From Bryoerythrophyllum caledonicum (lineage: Eukaryota > Streptophyta > Bryopsida > Pottiales > Pottiaceae): a DNA stretch of 64,000 nt. Of this stretch, positions 44,198-57,783 are shown one piece after another. The notes under the pieces are model-generated. The model was not told the DNA's origin and made no database searches. It saw nothing but the letters and a program-made list of their open reading frames with translations. Numbering within the stretch: the stretch's first letter is position 1; each line of letters opens with the position of its first letter. The stretch is from contig OZ020515.1 in NCBI GenBank assembly GCA_963971425.1, positions 14,028,291 to 14,092,290 of the forward strand, written 5' to 3'. A program made the position numbers and the translations under genes.

Positions 44198-47100
44198 CAT
44201 CAGGAAAATCCCAGACCCTCGCTGTCATGTAAAAAATATATATTCTTTATATGAGAAAAACTGTATACAACTTGCATGTGATAATCATACACAACGTGTA
44301 TAAAATCTAACTGCAAACAATATCATCTTGATGCCCCTCGAATTCATATCATAAATTTGCAATATGAAATTTATATGTTTTGACTTTTGATACAAATTTT
44401 ATATAAAATTGATATGATTGTGATATATCTAAAATCTTACACATATTTTATATGGAAAAAACTTTATATTGTAAATATATATTCTAAAATACGATATAGT
44501 GTACATAAAAATGTTATATAGTATTTGTATAAGTTAAACTTGATATGATTTGCATTTAAAGTATTTCATATACAGAAACGATAAAATTACTAAATAGAGT
44601 ATTTTGTATACAAAAACAATATGGGAAATATATAGATTTCATATACAAGTACAATATTTACATAAGAATGGAACCATAATATGTTACAATGTATTTTGAA
44701 GCCTTCAACGTCTTTGTCCTACCAATAACATCATTTTTTTTTATGTGTGAGAAAGAAAATTATGTGGATCATAATCAATTGTGAGTAACTAATTTTTTCC
44801 TCACCATTTTACAAATTCTCAATCAACTTTTTTATCAGCTTTTTGACCAAATTTTACTGTCAAGAGTCCAAAACATCAAGAAAATCCTCAATGGTTAAAT
44901 TGATGTAAAAACCATCTGGAGTTCATATAATCCGTATTGGCCCCTTTGATACAACTACCATACAAAGATTATGTCTTTAGTGAAAAGTATTTTTATCTTT
45001 AGTGAATAATAACATATGAAACGAAGACAAACATTTTCACACGTTGGCATACATTGTTAGGCAAGGTACCAAAAAAATTTCTTTCCCACATAAAGTTTCA
45101 TGAGTATTAACCCCAAAATGCAAAAAGTTCCAAGGTGGGCTTCTAGTGATTTTAAGTAGCTTACATGGGTGTCAATTTAGGTCATGAATCTTCAAAAAAA
45201 ATATCATTGATGTGTTTAAGTAATAGCTTTGTGGAAAAACAAATTCTTGAAACAAATGCACAAAACTAAAGTTATTGAGGTTCAAAGTTTGAAACGGGGA
45301 GGGCGGTCAGGGCGGGCAAGGAGGGCAAGGTATTGTAGGGTTGAATAGTACTACTGTCGAGCTTGTATGGTACAAATAGAAAGCTGAATAGTGTACTTTT
45401 TGGTGGTGGGTAGCAATGAAGGAAAGTTCTTAGCAACCTTGATTGTTTTTACTTGAAAACGCATAGAAATTAAGGTTTCATTTTTCATGAAGAAATGTTT
45501 TTTTTCTGTTGATGGAATTATGCATGATACTTCTATCCACCATTCGGATTTTAAAACATTTTTCTACTTAGAGAATAAACTTACTTTCCTAAGAAAATGG
45601 CTAGTTTCTATATCTTTGCCATTGCAAGTTTCTTTCCTTATCCAAAGACCTCCATTACTTGTGATTTTTTTGTGTACAATGACCTAACACAAGGTAGAAC
45701 ATATATCCATAAATTTTATGCAATGTCTATTGGAAAAGTATGAAAATATCTTGAGTCAAAGTATGTTGACCCTGTTCAAGCCGGGAAGAAAAAACGACAC
45801 TGCACTTTTCAAATGCATGTATCTTACAATTCGTATGGTCAAAGTTTATGAATTTTTTTGAGTGTCACCTTGTAGCACTTAAATTGAGGATCCTATGGTT
45901 GAAAGTAGTAAAATTTTGTTTCAATCAGTCTTGCAATTGTACATCTTAGAGAGGTAGTTTGATAAAGGTTTTGGTGTGAAATTGTCAAGGAATTTTAGGG
46001 GTTAGTTGAGATCTTATCATAAAAAATTGGAAATAAAAATATTTGTTTTCTTTCATACTCATTACACTAAATTCAGTGACTTTGAAATGTTTCTGGTGTA
46101 AAATTATGACGGTCCTTTAGGAGTTAACCCCTAAAAGCCCAATTGTACCCATAGGGTATATTTTGGATTTTGGGCAGGTACCTAAAATTCGGATAAAATC
46201 ATTGTCTTTTGAAAATTTTAGACTAGATTGTCCCTTGTAAGAGCTTCGTGGGGATATTTTTATAATTTTTTTTGGATTCATGATTCAAAAGTTATCACCA
46301 TTTAAAGGTCAATACGGGGAGTCCGGTAAGTTCGGGCAATTTGCTAAACGTTTCTACTGACATTGAGATTTTTTGTACATATAAAGAATAATACCTTATT
46401 TTATGATTTAAAAAAAAAATCTAGTCTTTAGTGTAAAAAGAGCATTTTTACTTATGTCAAACATTTTCACACATTTCATGAAAGGGGGAAAAAAAAATAT
46501 TATTTCTACATAAAACCTAAAGATTTTCAAATTTTCCACTTTTTATTTTTTTGACCACAGCATGTGGTGAAAACCTTCTTATCAATCGTTTGGATTATCA
46601 TTCTAAAGTATATTGAGTTCACAAAAAAATAATTCGTGAAATAGAAACTTTCCAAAAAAATTTCAACCTCTGCTTCTTGCACAAGTGTTTTGAATATGCT
46701 ACACTCCTTTTCTATGCCTAAAAATTGGTGTGTAGGCAACTAACATCATATTAAACACAATTGTAAAAAATTTAGACCTTGTGTAGTGCAAAAATTTGAT
46801 AACAAGTGAAGTTAAAGCCTGTTGATCCACTTAATGCAGGGAAAAGAATGAGCCATTTTTTAAATTTCAAACACGATAATCTCTCAATCCGTGCGGTGGA
46901 TTATAGCCTTAAAAATATGGTGACTTTATATAGATATTTAGTTTGAGTTCCTAAGGTTAAATGACCAAAATTTTACTTCAAAATTAAATGTTCTTGCCAT
47001 TTTTTGGTAGTGGTAGGTTTGGAGTGTTTCTTGAGGAAAAATGGATTGGGTTTTTAGAGGTTAAGTAGGGAATCCTCGTGATCAGTTTCATGCGCAAGGC

Positions 47101-47700
47101 CTGCAGCTGCTGATCCATGTCCCGGTTGAGGGTGGAATCTGCGCATGCATTGTTGTGATGGTGGCCGAGAAGTGTCCTGGAAACTGTCACACAGTGGACT
47201 CGAGTTCGAACCTGCATGGGACCAACTATGGTCGGGTATCGTAGGCAATAGGGATACTGAATACGGTGGTACAGGACGGTATACGGTATACCATGTACAG
47301 AGGAGTACATGATACTGTATGTAGTGTGTTACCGTATACAGATGGCTACGGTAAACAGTGGTGTGGTATTGAATACGGTGGTGTCGAGTGGAATACTTCT
47401 ATTTCATTTCATTTGTTGTAACCTATGTTTTGCAATTTCATTGATTTTAATTGTGCCTTCAAAAATTTCATATCAGATTTCTATAAAATTATTTTCATAT
47501 GGATTTGAGATATCATTTGTTTAAATCTTGTATTGAAACTTTGTGATACAAATTTTACATAATAACGATATAATTTTTTTCAAAAGATGCCAACGATATC
47601 GTTTCGACATACGGAATATACTAGACCCAGGAGCCCCTTGGAATGATATGATTTTCATATGCGAACGATATCATTCAAAGACCCTCGGATTTTTGTGATG
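44198..47700. mobile_element. Long TA-flanked non-autonomous element, copy B
   Basis: Partner of 15364-18883, about 98% identical outside the GTATAC-rich block. TA at 44196-44197 and 47701-47702. Starts CATCAGGAAAATCCCAG and ends CGGATTTTTGTGATG. Outside both TAs the sequences of the two loci are unrelated, which fixes the boundaries. Confidence 0.78.
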
Positions 47701-47845
47701 TACTTCTGGCATTTTCCCAACTACCTCGTGATGCTAGCTGCTGCTACCCGTTTCCTGCTTCATCGTGATGGCTGAGCAGGATCTGCCACGTGTGCAGACA
47801 TCTGGAGTGCAGCCATGTTTGGCGCTTGCATTTTATCTAAAGTAT

Positions 47846-48262
47846 TTAAGCTATTGCTACCTGTATTCTATCTAGGCTTTCGCTACCTGCTCTGATCTTG
47901 GAGTCTCTACAATGTGACTTCTGGAGTTGACCAGCTGACGACTGAAGCTCGTTGCAGTTGTCGGTACCCTGATATAGATTCTTGTTTGGTCTAGACCTGG
48001 GTAACGTGTGAAATTTATAGTATTCAATTATTTTCAGACCTGCAAAGAAATCCGGTAGCCTATTGAGGCTACAACATGTGCTCAAATTCAGTATTTCCAA
48101 GATGCCAAGCTTTCCAAATGATTCTGGTGTCTGATGGATTCCAGAATTCGTAAGTTCTGAAGGCTTTGCAGACCCCAGATGAAGTTTGGCAGTGTGTTCG
48201 AGCTTCGCGACATCTACTAAGGCTCGTCTTACACTAAGGTGGAGAAGTCTCGGCCAAGACAT
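47846..48262 (-). pseudogene. Leucine-rich-repeat relic, NLR-like
   Basis: The minus strand has one recognisable repeat region: SFGKLGILEILNLSTCCSLN followed by RLPDFFAGLKIIEY, the LxxLxLxxCxxLxxLPxxF pattern of plant NBS-LRR proteins. The rest does not match the repeat and no NB-ARC domain is nearby. A 27-bp near-tandem repeat (GGTGGAGAAGTCTYGGCCAA) lies at 48239-48290. Confidence 0.45.
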
Positions 48263-48479
48263 GGTGGAGAAGTCTTGGCCAAGACATGGTTATTTGAGGC
48301 GAGCCGTGGAGGTTGGACAAGACAAAAAAAGAATAAAGTAATGCATGAAGAAGTCTTGACGGGTTAGTAGTATAAACACCCAACGGTGAAGTCCACCGGC
48401 CAACTTCATAAGGTGAAGACCACGGGTGAACTTCACCAGTGACCAAGAAAGTTTATGCTAGCCAATGGAAACCGCAATT

Positions 48480-50030
48480 TCTAATGGTCCCCATGGACAT
48501 ATTATATACATAATGGGCTCTGTCAAACAACAAAATTTATATCTTTTGCATCAAATGTCCAAATGTAGTAACAATTGTTGAGAAAAAAGCCCCTACTTGT
48601 CTAGTTTGTGTGTTAAGAACTTCACATGAATACAATATACATGATGTTAGCACACACAACCATGTTATAATTAATCCCTTTCAAACCTTTTAATTATTTG
48701 CTTGCCTTTTCTTCAATTATCACATAAAACTTGTTGATGCTGACATTAGTTTAAGTAACAACACATTTATGTGCTTACCGTGGGTTGTGCTTTATATTTT
48801 TTATACTACAAAAAAAAATCAATTCGGTTGTTCAAAGTCTATTTATCAAAAGTACATTAGGAAAATAGAAGGCACTTTTGTTCATATGTAGAATATATCA
48901 GAGATATTTGTTTCTTATAATCATATAGATTCCATATGGGTCATAATCGCATTCCATATCAATATTGACATAAAATTAATATTCTTTAAGTCCTTCTTGA
49001 GATCATATTGTAAAAAGACGGTATGAAGTTGGTATACAATATTTTCAATACAATAATTATAAAAATGAAATATGAAAAATAACACATAATTTGAAAACAA
49101 ATATTAGAATGAAATTTTAGGACGTTGTTTTTTTATGTGGACAATAATTGACCCAACTAATAGAAATGAAATGATTTTTGCACATTGGAAAAGTGTGAAA
49201 AAGAAATCTCAAAAGATTTCAACATAAAAATAAAAATAAAGATAAAGATAAGATATACCTTGACAACGATTGATGTCCAAATATAAGGTCAAACTTAAAA
49301 GAAACTATTCTAAATAAAACATGTACCATCAACATAAGCTGTCTTTTTTATTTCCTTACGGCTTTTTGCCAATGTCATCTTGTCTTTTCCTTTTAATTTC
49401 TTCAATGCGCCAACTCTTTATAGATGAAAAATCATTTTCCAAATTGGCTTTTGATTTCTTTGAACAAAGGATGGATATCTCCCATCTATTTAATGTTATA
49501 AGGTCCCTCATGCGTTTTTGGTCGCAATCACCTTTCAAAATCTATCCATTTTACATCAAGTGTAAAAATGTAGTTAAACTTGTTGGAAAAAATGGTTCTA
49601 CCTGTCTAGTTTGTGTGGTAAGAAGTTCACATGAATTCAACATACAATGTAATTTTGAGAGCCATTTATTACACCATGTTAACTCTACTTCCTGTATAGA
49701 AACATAATCTAGCATAGAGTTTTTGGGCTACAGTCAACTTTGAAAATCTATATCTAGACTTATATAAGGAGTTCAAATGTAGTAAGACTTGTTGGAAAAC
49801 GTGCGACTACTTGTCTACTTTTTGTGGTAAAAGTTCACATATATTCAATGTACAATGTAATTTGGAGGTCCATTCTAGTATACCGGATTTGATTTACTTC
49901 TTGTATAGAAAACATAGTCAAAGATGGAAAAGAGATATCCCATATTCATTGTATGAAAAACTACTCTTCGTCACTACATAGTACATGTTTTTTTCTTGTT
50001 CCTCCTCTCCAATTTCTCATTCCTTTTATA
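48480..50030. other. AT-rich DNA without genes
   Basis: Contains short direct repeats of the type TGTAGTWAVACTTGTTGGAAAAH...CTACTTGTCTAG near 48560, 49570 and 49780. No supported coding sequence. Confidence 0.4.
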
Positions 50031-50043
50031 TCAATCTAGCATT

Positions 50044-51417
50044 ATGGATGGTAAGAGAGAAAAGATTCTACTTGCTCTTGCAATTCTTATGGTTTTCAAG
50101 CATGTTATTGTTTCAACTATGGCGGTTCAAAAATTCATTATACATAAACACAATGCATCAATTATGACGATGGCATTTTTTATATTTGGGAGCAAGGAGT
50201 CTTAGAAAGTATGGGCATTCGATCGGCCAGGTGGATTTGTTTCACAATTTCTTCTTGGATCTTATAGTGCAAAAATGTTCAAGAATCATATCCGGGTGAA
50301 TAAACCTACATTTTTATACTTGTGCAATTTGCTTTCACCCATTTTAAGCAAGAAAGATACACGTTGGAGACATTGCATTCCAATTGAAGATAGAATTTCT
50401 TTAACTTTGCATTGATTGGTTATGGTGATGTTTTGCAAACACTTGCCGATTTATATGGAATGTCAACACCAAGTGCTTCAAACATTGTTAGAGAAACTTG
50501 TGAAGGAATTAGAATTCTTTTAAAACCATTGGTTTTCCAAAGACCTACTTTGCCTCGAATGAAGCAAATTTGTGCAGAGTTTGAAAGTTTGCATGGAATT
50601 CCTTATATTCTTGGAGCAGTAGTTGGTAGTCACATTCTGATTATTGCTCCTGTAGATCCGGCTTCCTATTATTGTAGAAATGGATTTTACTCGGTATTAT
50701 TGCAAGGTGTTGTGGATTATCAGTGCAAGTTTTGGGATCATGACTTCGGTTGGGCTCGAAGTATACTTGATTGGACTTTATTCCAAAAATGAGGTATTGG
50801 AAAAAAAACTATATCGGGAGCATTTTTACCTTATAAATTAATTGGAGATGTTGCATATCCAAATTCCAATGCGTCCATGGTTCTATTCACCTTTCAAGGG
50901 AGAAAACGCAAGTTTATCAAGAGAGAAGGCACATTGGAATTTTATTCAGTCTAGTACTAGAATGGCTGTTGAGTGTGCTTTTGGCATTTTAAAGGGGAGA
51001 TGGAGGATATTATTAAAGAGGATTGATATGCCACTTAGAAATATTCCTGATATTGTTATAGCTTGCTTGTGTCTTCACAATTTAATATGCATTATCCATG
51101 GAGAAGAATTTGATTTGGATTGGACAAAGACTATAGAAGGAGATATGAAAAAGGCTAGAACAGTGGCATTTGGTGTAGTGAACAATGGAGATATGTTCCA
51201 TGCACTTCAAGCCAGCATACTTAAAATGAGGAGCATCCAAGAAGAAGTAGTGCAAGTAGAATTCAATGATCCTGTGGAGAATGACACAACTAACTTTGAA
51301 GACATGGATATTAAAGATGAAACGAGACAACATCGTGAAGACATGATCAAAGCCATGTTACAGGAAGCTACTCGAACTCACAATCTTGGCCAAGAACTAT
51401 TAGATGGACCATCTTGA
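50044..51417 (+). pseudogene. PIF/Harbinger (HARBI1-like) transposase, inactivated
   Basis: Coding pieces follow each other on the plus strand: 50044-50205 (MDGKREKILLALAILMVFKH, stop TAG), 50206-50411 (FLLGSYSAKMFKNHIRVNKP, KDTRWRHCIPIEDRISLTLH), 50412-50792 (TLADLYGMSTPSASNIVRET, LGAVVGSHILIIAPVDPASY, YSVLLQGVVDY) and 50842-51417 (MAVECAFGILKGRWRILLKR). These are the HARBI1 HTH and DDE nuclease. The first catalytic Asp of GAxDGxHI is replaced by Val, the second Asp (VVDY) and the Glu (VECAFG) remain. In-frame stops and a frameshift near 50411 also break it. It ends 57 bp from the convergent Myb-like gene. Confidence 0.85.
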
Positions 51418-51474
51418 GAATACATCAACGGTAACATTTCCTGTAAATCCAAATGATAACATAGATGATATTAA

Positions 51475-52565
51475 CTAGAGTTTGTCAATGAGACAATCCA
51501 TTTGGACCTTCTGTAGCAATTCGTTTGTTTTACTCAAATGCTCCAACATTGTTCCATTGTCTACCATTTTTCCAAAATAAAGTAAAGCTTGATCTTGGAA
51601 TTTGGCCTTCCTTGGAGGTGGTGAAGATCTAGCTTGCGAGGTATGATCATGTAATAAATCTTGAGAATCATCACGGACGACATCTTCCCTTGCATCTTTC
51701 ATACCACCATCTATATTGTCCATTGTGGTTGCACTCACATGTTTCATAATGGATCGTGCTTGATGCCACCATTTCAGATCTAAAGAGTCATAAAACTTAC
51801 ATCCATGTCTGTCGTTCCCCGAGATTGAATTAAGAAGCTTGTCTTGTTTGTAAGACTTCAAAATGGTTTCAAACTTCTTCCGGCATGCTTCAGGAGTGTG
51901 GGAGAATTTAAGAATTGCGGCAAGCATGCATGCTTGAAGTCGAATTCACGTATCCACACCTGTAAAAATGTACCATGTTGTAAAAGAAAAGAATGTATCT
52001 AAATGTTATTGTATATAAAAATTGGATATTGCCAAATCAATAGAAATTTACAAGCATTAAAATTATTTTCAAAATTTAAGTACTTGTAATCTTACAAAAA
52101 ATGTAGTCACAATGAATGAAGAGCATACCTTGTTTTTTTAGCATTTCTTTCAAATTTTGCGTGCATTTCACCTCCAATTGGAATAAGTTGCTCAACTTCA
52201 CTGTCCAACTAGTTCTTCTTCTTCTCCTCCTCTATGTCTACTTCTTCAACCTTCAGTGTCTTGGCTTTCTTCTCTTTTTTGGCTCTCTTCTTTACTAGAG
52301 TCTTCCTCTTTGACAGTCCACTTCTTACTTTCTTGGTGGATTCAACAATCTGACAATCTTTGTGTTTATGTACTTTCTTCTCTTCAACATCCATTTTGTT
52401 CTCCTGTGGCACACTTTATCCAATCATGGCTGTAGTAGTCAATGAGGGATGCTCATTGTAGGTCTTGAAGGCACTTTCAGCTGGAATTGAAGGACTGTAA
52501 AAGTTTTCAGCTCCCACATATTCTTCCTCTTTGTTGGAAGCCAACGGTTGTTGGAAACTAGCCAT
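51475..52565 (-). pseudogene. Harbinger Myb/SANT-like (trihelix) accessory protein, decayed
   Basis: The first exon runs from the ATG at 52565 (MASFQQPLASNKEEEYVGAE) through a Lys/Glu-rich segment to about 52130, with a TAA and a TAG in frame. It includes LDSEVEQLIPIGGEMHAKFE, the first trihelix helix; the TAG just before LDSEVEQ may have been its Trp. An AG/GTATGC donor follows, then an exon from about 51960 with a frame disruption and the second part (FSHTPEACRKKFETILKSYK). Harbinger elements encode such a Myb-like protein that brings the transposase to the nucleus and DNA. The convergent layout with the transposase is typical. Confidence 0.7.
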
Positions 52566-52801
52566 CTTTACAAAGAAAAAGTAACAAGTAGTAATCTCCT
52601 ACCTGAAACACAAGCCCCACAATCATGTCATTCACAATTAAAGAACAATTGAAAATCAATAGCAATAAAAATTTGCAAATATGCAGAACCCCCATCCGCT
52701 AAAATGCACGTAACTCACTCAATACTAATTGAAATGACTTGAAATTTGTACCACATAAACTAGACAAAAATGCACAACTTATTCATCAATTTTTTTCAAA
52801 A

Positions 52802-53360
52802 TTATAGACACTCATGGAAGAGGAAGCCAACAAAGCTTTTGCCTTCGTAAAGTCTCCGTGATATAAAAATTTGACGTGATTGTTTTCCAACCTCAAATGA
52901 TGGCTCATCTGTCCAAATCACATTGCCCCAATCATCAACCGTTTGAAACAAATGTTGTTTTGCAAAGGCCAACCTCTTGGCCTTGTGTATGCCACTCAGA
53001 AACGGCTTCTTCACTGCAATGCAACTATTAACACGAAACTTATGAATCTCTTTCCATAAAGTCACCATGCCTACATGAGGTGCAACATTCTTATAAAATT
53101 TTACAAGAGGAGCACAACGGTTGCTACTAATATCTATCATGAGCCTTTTCCTACCCTTATCACTCAATTTAAATGGCCCACTGGGCTTCTTTGTTGGCTT
53201 GTTAGAGCCACATTCATTGTATCTCTTCAAAATCCTTGAAATTGTTGATTTGGGACCTGGGTCTTCCTACAATGTTTCCTATTTTGCTCAATGTCAAGCC
53301 AACTATTCTCATACTAACTATCATATTTTGAACATCATCTGGTACAACACTTCTTGCCAT
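52802..53360 (-). pseudogene. Tc1-type transposase, N-terminal half, frameshifted
   Basis: From the ATG at 53360 the minus strand encodes the same helix-turn-helix as 3461-3609, but a 7-bp insertion (AGGTCCC after GGAAGACCC) shifts the frame. The following frame, 53230-52802, reads KRYNECGSNKPTKKPSGPFK, RLAFAKQHLFQTVDDWGNVI and WTDEPSFEVGKQSRQIFISR, which includes the first catalytic Asp. The second Asp and the Glu are missing. It is a different subfamily from the element at 13.3-15.4 kb. Confidence 0.75.
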
Positions 53361-55804
53361 GGTGCAAAGTGAACTGAGACTACATGAAACCTTACAAAGT
53401 CTGTTTGCAAAATTTCTAGATATATCACATATACAATACCCAACACAAATAGCAATCTTTTCTCACAAAACTTCTACGCTAAGTCGGCAAATAAAAACCA
53501 CCATAAGGATGCTAGCACTTATGTCTATCCTATCAACCCTAGAGCTCCTCAAAATCCAAGGGTTCAAATGTCTTTCAATGAGATTTTCAATAGATTTTAG
53601 ATAAAAATTGACCAATTCTAAATGCAATAATCCAAACATTTTTTACTCAATGTATCATATATGTACTCTATCAATAGGCACTGTGGAGTATTATAAAGAT
53701 GGAGCAAAGCATATTAGATTTATCACATGACTTGGGAGAAAGCTCAAAACTATTGAACAAGAATACCTGACTAATTTATTCACCACTTACACGATCACAG
53801 ATGATATAAAACTCTCTAATAGATGCCATGCCATTTCATGCTCTGGACACATCTCTTTTTATTGCAAAGCACAGACAAAACCACAACATCGCTCAGGTGT
53901 TCCGCACCTACATAAGTACACCACACGAGAGAGACGACTGCATATGCCATCTACGTGCGTTGTACATAAGCTGTACGTTCACGCCCTATCTATGATCTAT
54001 CCCTACAAGACATAAACGATTATCTAGGACTATGGTACATGTGTACATCATAGACAGGCTAAACTAGGATTGTGGTACACGAGCCCGACAGACTTACTGA
54101 ATTATGATTACAGATTATTATACAGTGTGTACGTGCTCACGTTGCTACATACTAATGATGCAATGTACATCTATGTTGCATGACCAATACTCCCACTGAT
54201 AGACTGATAGTGTACATTGTATCTACTCCCACTCAATCAAGTACCACTTATCCTAATCCATTACTTTCTATTCTCCCACTTGTGGTACCGTCAGCTGGAC
54301 AATGTGAAGAGAATTCCAAAACGTAAGAAACTTCTCAGGCGGTAAAACTTTTGTAAATATGTTAGCTACCTGTTGATGAGAAAGAATGAAAGAAACGTCG
54401 ATGATTCCACTCTCTTGGTGTTCCCGGATAGAATGGTAGCAGACATATGTGCTTGGTTCTCTTGTGGTACTCCGGGTTTCTAACAAGCCTTATAGTTGCG
54501 TGATTATCACAGTATATTGGAGAGGGGCCGAGAGAAAGGAGATGAAGATCCGCAAGTAAACGCCTCAGTTACTTAGTCTCTTCACTGCCTGTAGAAGCAG
54601 AAATGTATTCAGCTTCGGTTGTTGATGTGGCAACACACCTCTGCTTCCTACTCATCCACAAGACAAAAGCGCCATTCAAAAGAATAAACAATCCACTCCG
54701 ACTAAGTCAATCATCAACATCCCCAGCTTAATCAGCATCAACATAAACAATGGGCTGATGAAAAGTTTTCTGTGAACAATATCAGAGAGCATAGTGAGTG
54801 GTTCCCCGCACGTATTTGACGATTTGTATCGTTGCCATACAATAAATGTTTCTCAAATTGCTGGTATATTGAGCTACAGTCGAAACGGCTTGAGAGATAT
54901 CCGGCCGAGACCACGTCTGAATGTAGAGAAGACTCTCGATACAACTTTGATATAGAAAATCACCAGTAGCTGGAGCATCATTAGGTAAGGGCTTATGAAG
55001 TTTGACATTGGAATTGGCAGGAGAATTGACAGGAGTTACATCAGAGAAACCGTATTTTGACAACATCGTTTCAATGTAACGATGTTGGTCAACATAAATC
55101 GCCCAAGAAAGCCTATCTCTTGTAATATTAAGGCCAAAATACATATCAGCAGCTCCAGTTGTCACATCAAAATGATCTTTGAGATAAAGCATCAAATTGT
55201 TGAGACAAGATGAATCGAAGCAAACAACCAGCCTGTCATCTACAAAAATGGTCGTTGCCAGTAAAGGTTTGACGGTTGAGAGAAAAACGCAAGGATCAAC
55301 TGTGGATTGAACTAAGTCGTGTAACCTCTTCAGAAAGGATGTAAACTTTTGAATCCACTATGGGTTGGCTTGCTTAAGACCGTAGAGGCTCTTCTTCATG
55401 ACATACTTTACCCTCGCTTTCATGAAAATGAAAGCCCTCAAGTAAATCCATAAAAATGTCCTCCTTAAGATCGCCATGAAGGAAAGTTGTCTTGATATCA
55501 AAGTGTACCATATCGCAATCTTCAGTAGCAGTAATCGAAAGAAGAGTACGTATGTTGTCAGCCAAGTTTGCAGTTGGAGCGTAAGTTTCATCGTAATCAA
55601 GTCCATAGGATTGACAGTAACCTTACGCAACCAGCCTCGCTTTATAGTGATCAACAGCCCCATGATCCCATCGGCTTTAACCTTGACTTTGAAAACCCGC
55701 TTGTTGGCAACTGTTTTCCTTCCAGGGGTAAATCAATAAGTAACTAAGTTTGATTCTGTAACAGAGAATCAAACTCCTCCTGCATTGCTACTTTCCATTT
55801 AGAC
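53205..55804. repeat. Duplicated composite segment, copy 2 (Tc1 fragment + truncated copia)
   Basis: Matches 3461-6054. It includes a copia LTR at 53754-54189, the purine tract, RNase H/RT end (about 55195-54720) and part of RT (about 55663-55358). The copia 5' half and 5' LTR are absent; similarity stops at 55804. Confidence 0.85.
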
Positions 55805-57760
55805 AATACCATAAAATCTACACATGTAACTATAATATACGTACAACAATATTTAATATGCTATAGTACTTATTCTTCTTGATACCGCTTTTGACAAATC
55901 TCTTGAATTTTCAAAAAAAAATTGGACATTAGTCTAGTGTTCTTGAAAGTCACCAAAGTACTTTGGATAGTCATCCTAAATATTAGGGTCTTAAACTTGG
56001 ACCACATGCACATGGTATCTTGGCTTGGGAAAGGTGTGGAGGAACCATTGATCAACTCTTTGAGAATTTAGGGTACTATGGAGGAGCTTTAGCTGGCATG
56101 GGGTGGGGCCAAAGAGCATTGATTGCCAAGCATTTCATTGGAGTAGAAAACAAGGGTTATAAAATTCTTCATGCTCTCTTTCTTTCTAGTTTTAAATCTC
56201 ATGCGGTCTGGCACCATATCCCTCTTGGCGTGCCTCTTCGGGAAGCACTTTCAGGAAAATTCTATTCTCCATTGTGAAATAACTATGTTCTAAATTGGCC
56301 ACAGTGTACAGTAAAATGCCAATTCCAACAATATTTGCCAACGCCAATAAATTATAGAGTACCAATTATTTTACTTTCTAACGTTTAGAGTCGAGTATTG
56401 ACTATATACGAAATATAGTATAACTTGTACAACCATCAGACATGATTGTATACTTTCAGGATTATATATCACGTAAGTACCAGACCTTGATAAAAACTAC
56501 ACATGTAACTATAATGTAGCATGCAATATTTAACCCCTAAAGGACAGAGCCTATGACTATGGCATCAATCCCACTTTTCATTCCACTGAGTGCTCTATTT
56601 CTTCATGAAATATAGGTGGAAATTTTCTTAATTTATTTTACACAAATGAAATCACATGTCTTGCTTATGTCACAAAAATTGTAGATTTTTTGGTGAAAAT
56701 TTATAATCATTGTGACTTTCCAAAGAAAAAGTGAAGACAATTCATATCATCATCATCATCATCTATTACGTATGCCTAAAAATTCTGAAAATTTCACCAG
56801 AGGTACACATTATAGTACCAAAACTTCAGGTGTAGATGAAACTCCCGTGTTCAGCTACAATTTAGAAAATCGGTCAACCATGGTTATAGGTCCAAAGTTC
56901 AAACTCCAATCACTTTTTTCATTTTACGTATTTTTCAAAATTTTAAATTGGAATGGAAACTAGACTTCATTAGCTTCGTTTCACTAGTCTAATTCAAATT
57001 TGAAAAATATCATTTGAATGACTCAAATTCAAAGTTAGAGCAAATGTTAGAAGTTTCTAAAATACACTACATTGAGATCCATGTCACAAAGATTTTCTTC
57101 TCTAGATAAAACATGACTACCTCTTCAAGGAGATTTTCATCATCATCTATTACTTACACATTCAATGAACTCTCCAAAAAAAATTGGACTTAATCATTCA
57201 CTTTGATTATCATCCTTGAAATGTCATCCGAGAGGCCAATTTCTGGCTTGAACATGCTACAGTACACACCCACTGCGTGAACAGTCTTAACTGCAGCAGA
57301 CACTCGCTACGTGCACAGTATACACTACAATACGCATCCAGTAAAATAGTGTAGTATAGTATTGTGAACCTCTTCACAGATAGTGTAGGAGGGGAACAAC
57401 ACCAAACATCATTTTTATGGTAATGATTCTAGTGTATACTTTTACACATGACGTATCATGTTCTATTATCTGGTGTAATGCAATCAAAACGTATGAAGAG
57501 GTCACATATTCAAATCAATCTACACAGAATGATCAGTATTCAATATTTTGGACTCGAATCAAGTTCTCATAGCGGTGGTATTTGGTCCTGAATCGTGTCT
57601 GTCTCAAAGTTGAGAGCATATTCATCCACATCGTCATCGACAACTGAAACACAGGAAGACATAGCTTTATTCACAAATGAATAGACAACAAAAATCATCT
57701 TTCTTTCGTGGAAAAGCAGCAACAATTTGGCAGAGCCATTATGATGATCTTGTTCTCAAT
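55805..57760. other. Non-coding or unassigned DNA between the copia fragment and the peroxidase gene
   Basis: A 45-bp direct repeat (CTACACATGTAACTATAAT and flanks) occurs at about 55817 and 56497. A plus-strand frame of 85 codons at 56020-56277 (containing RCGGTIDQLFENLGYYGGAL) has a protein-like composition, but I recognise no family. The rest is AT-rich. Confidence 0.35.
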
Positions 57761-57762
57761 TC

Positions 57763-57768
57763 TTTATT
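57763..57768 (-). terminator. Polyadenylation signal of the peroxidase gene
   Basis: The minus strand reads AATAAA about 15 bp after the stop codon. It is close to the stop but well formed; a further signal downstream is possible. Confidence 0.45.
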
Positions 57769-57783
57769 TTTATGATGCCCAAT

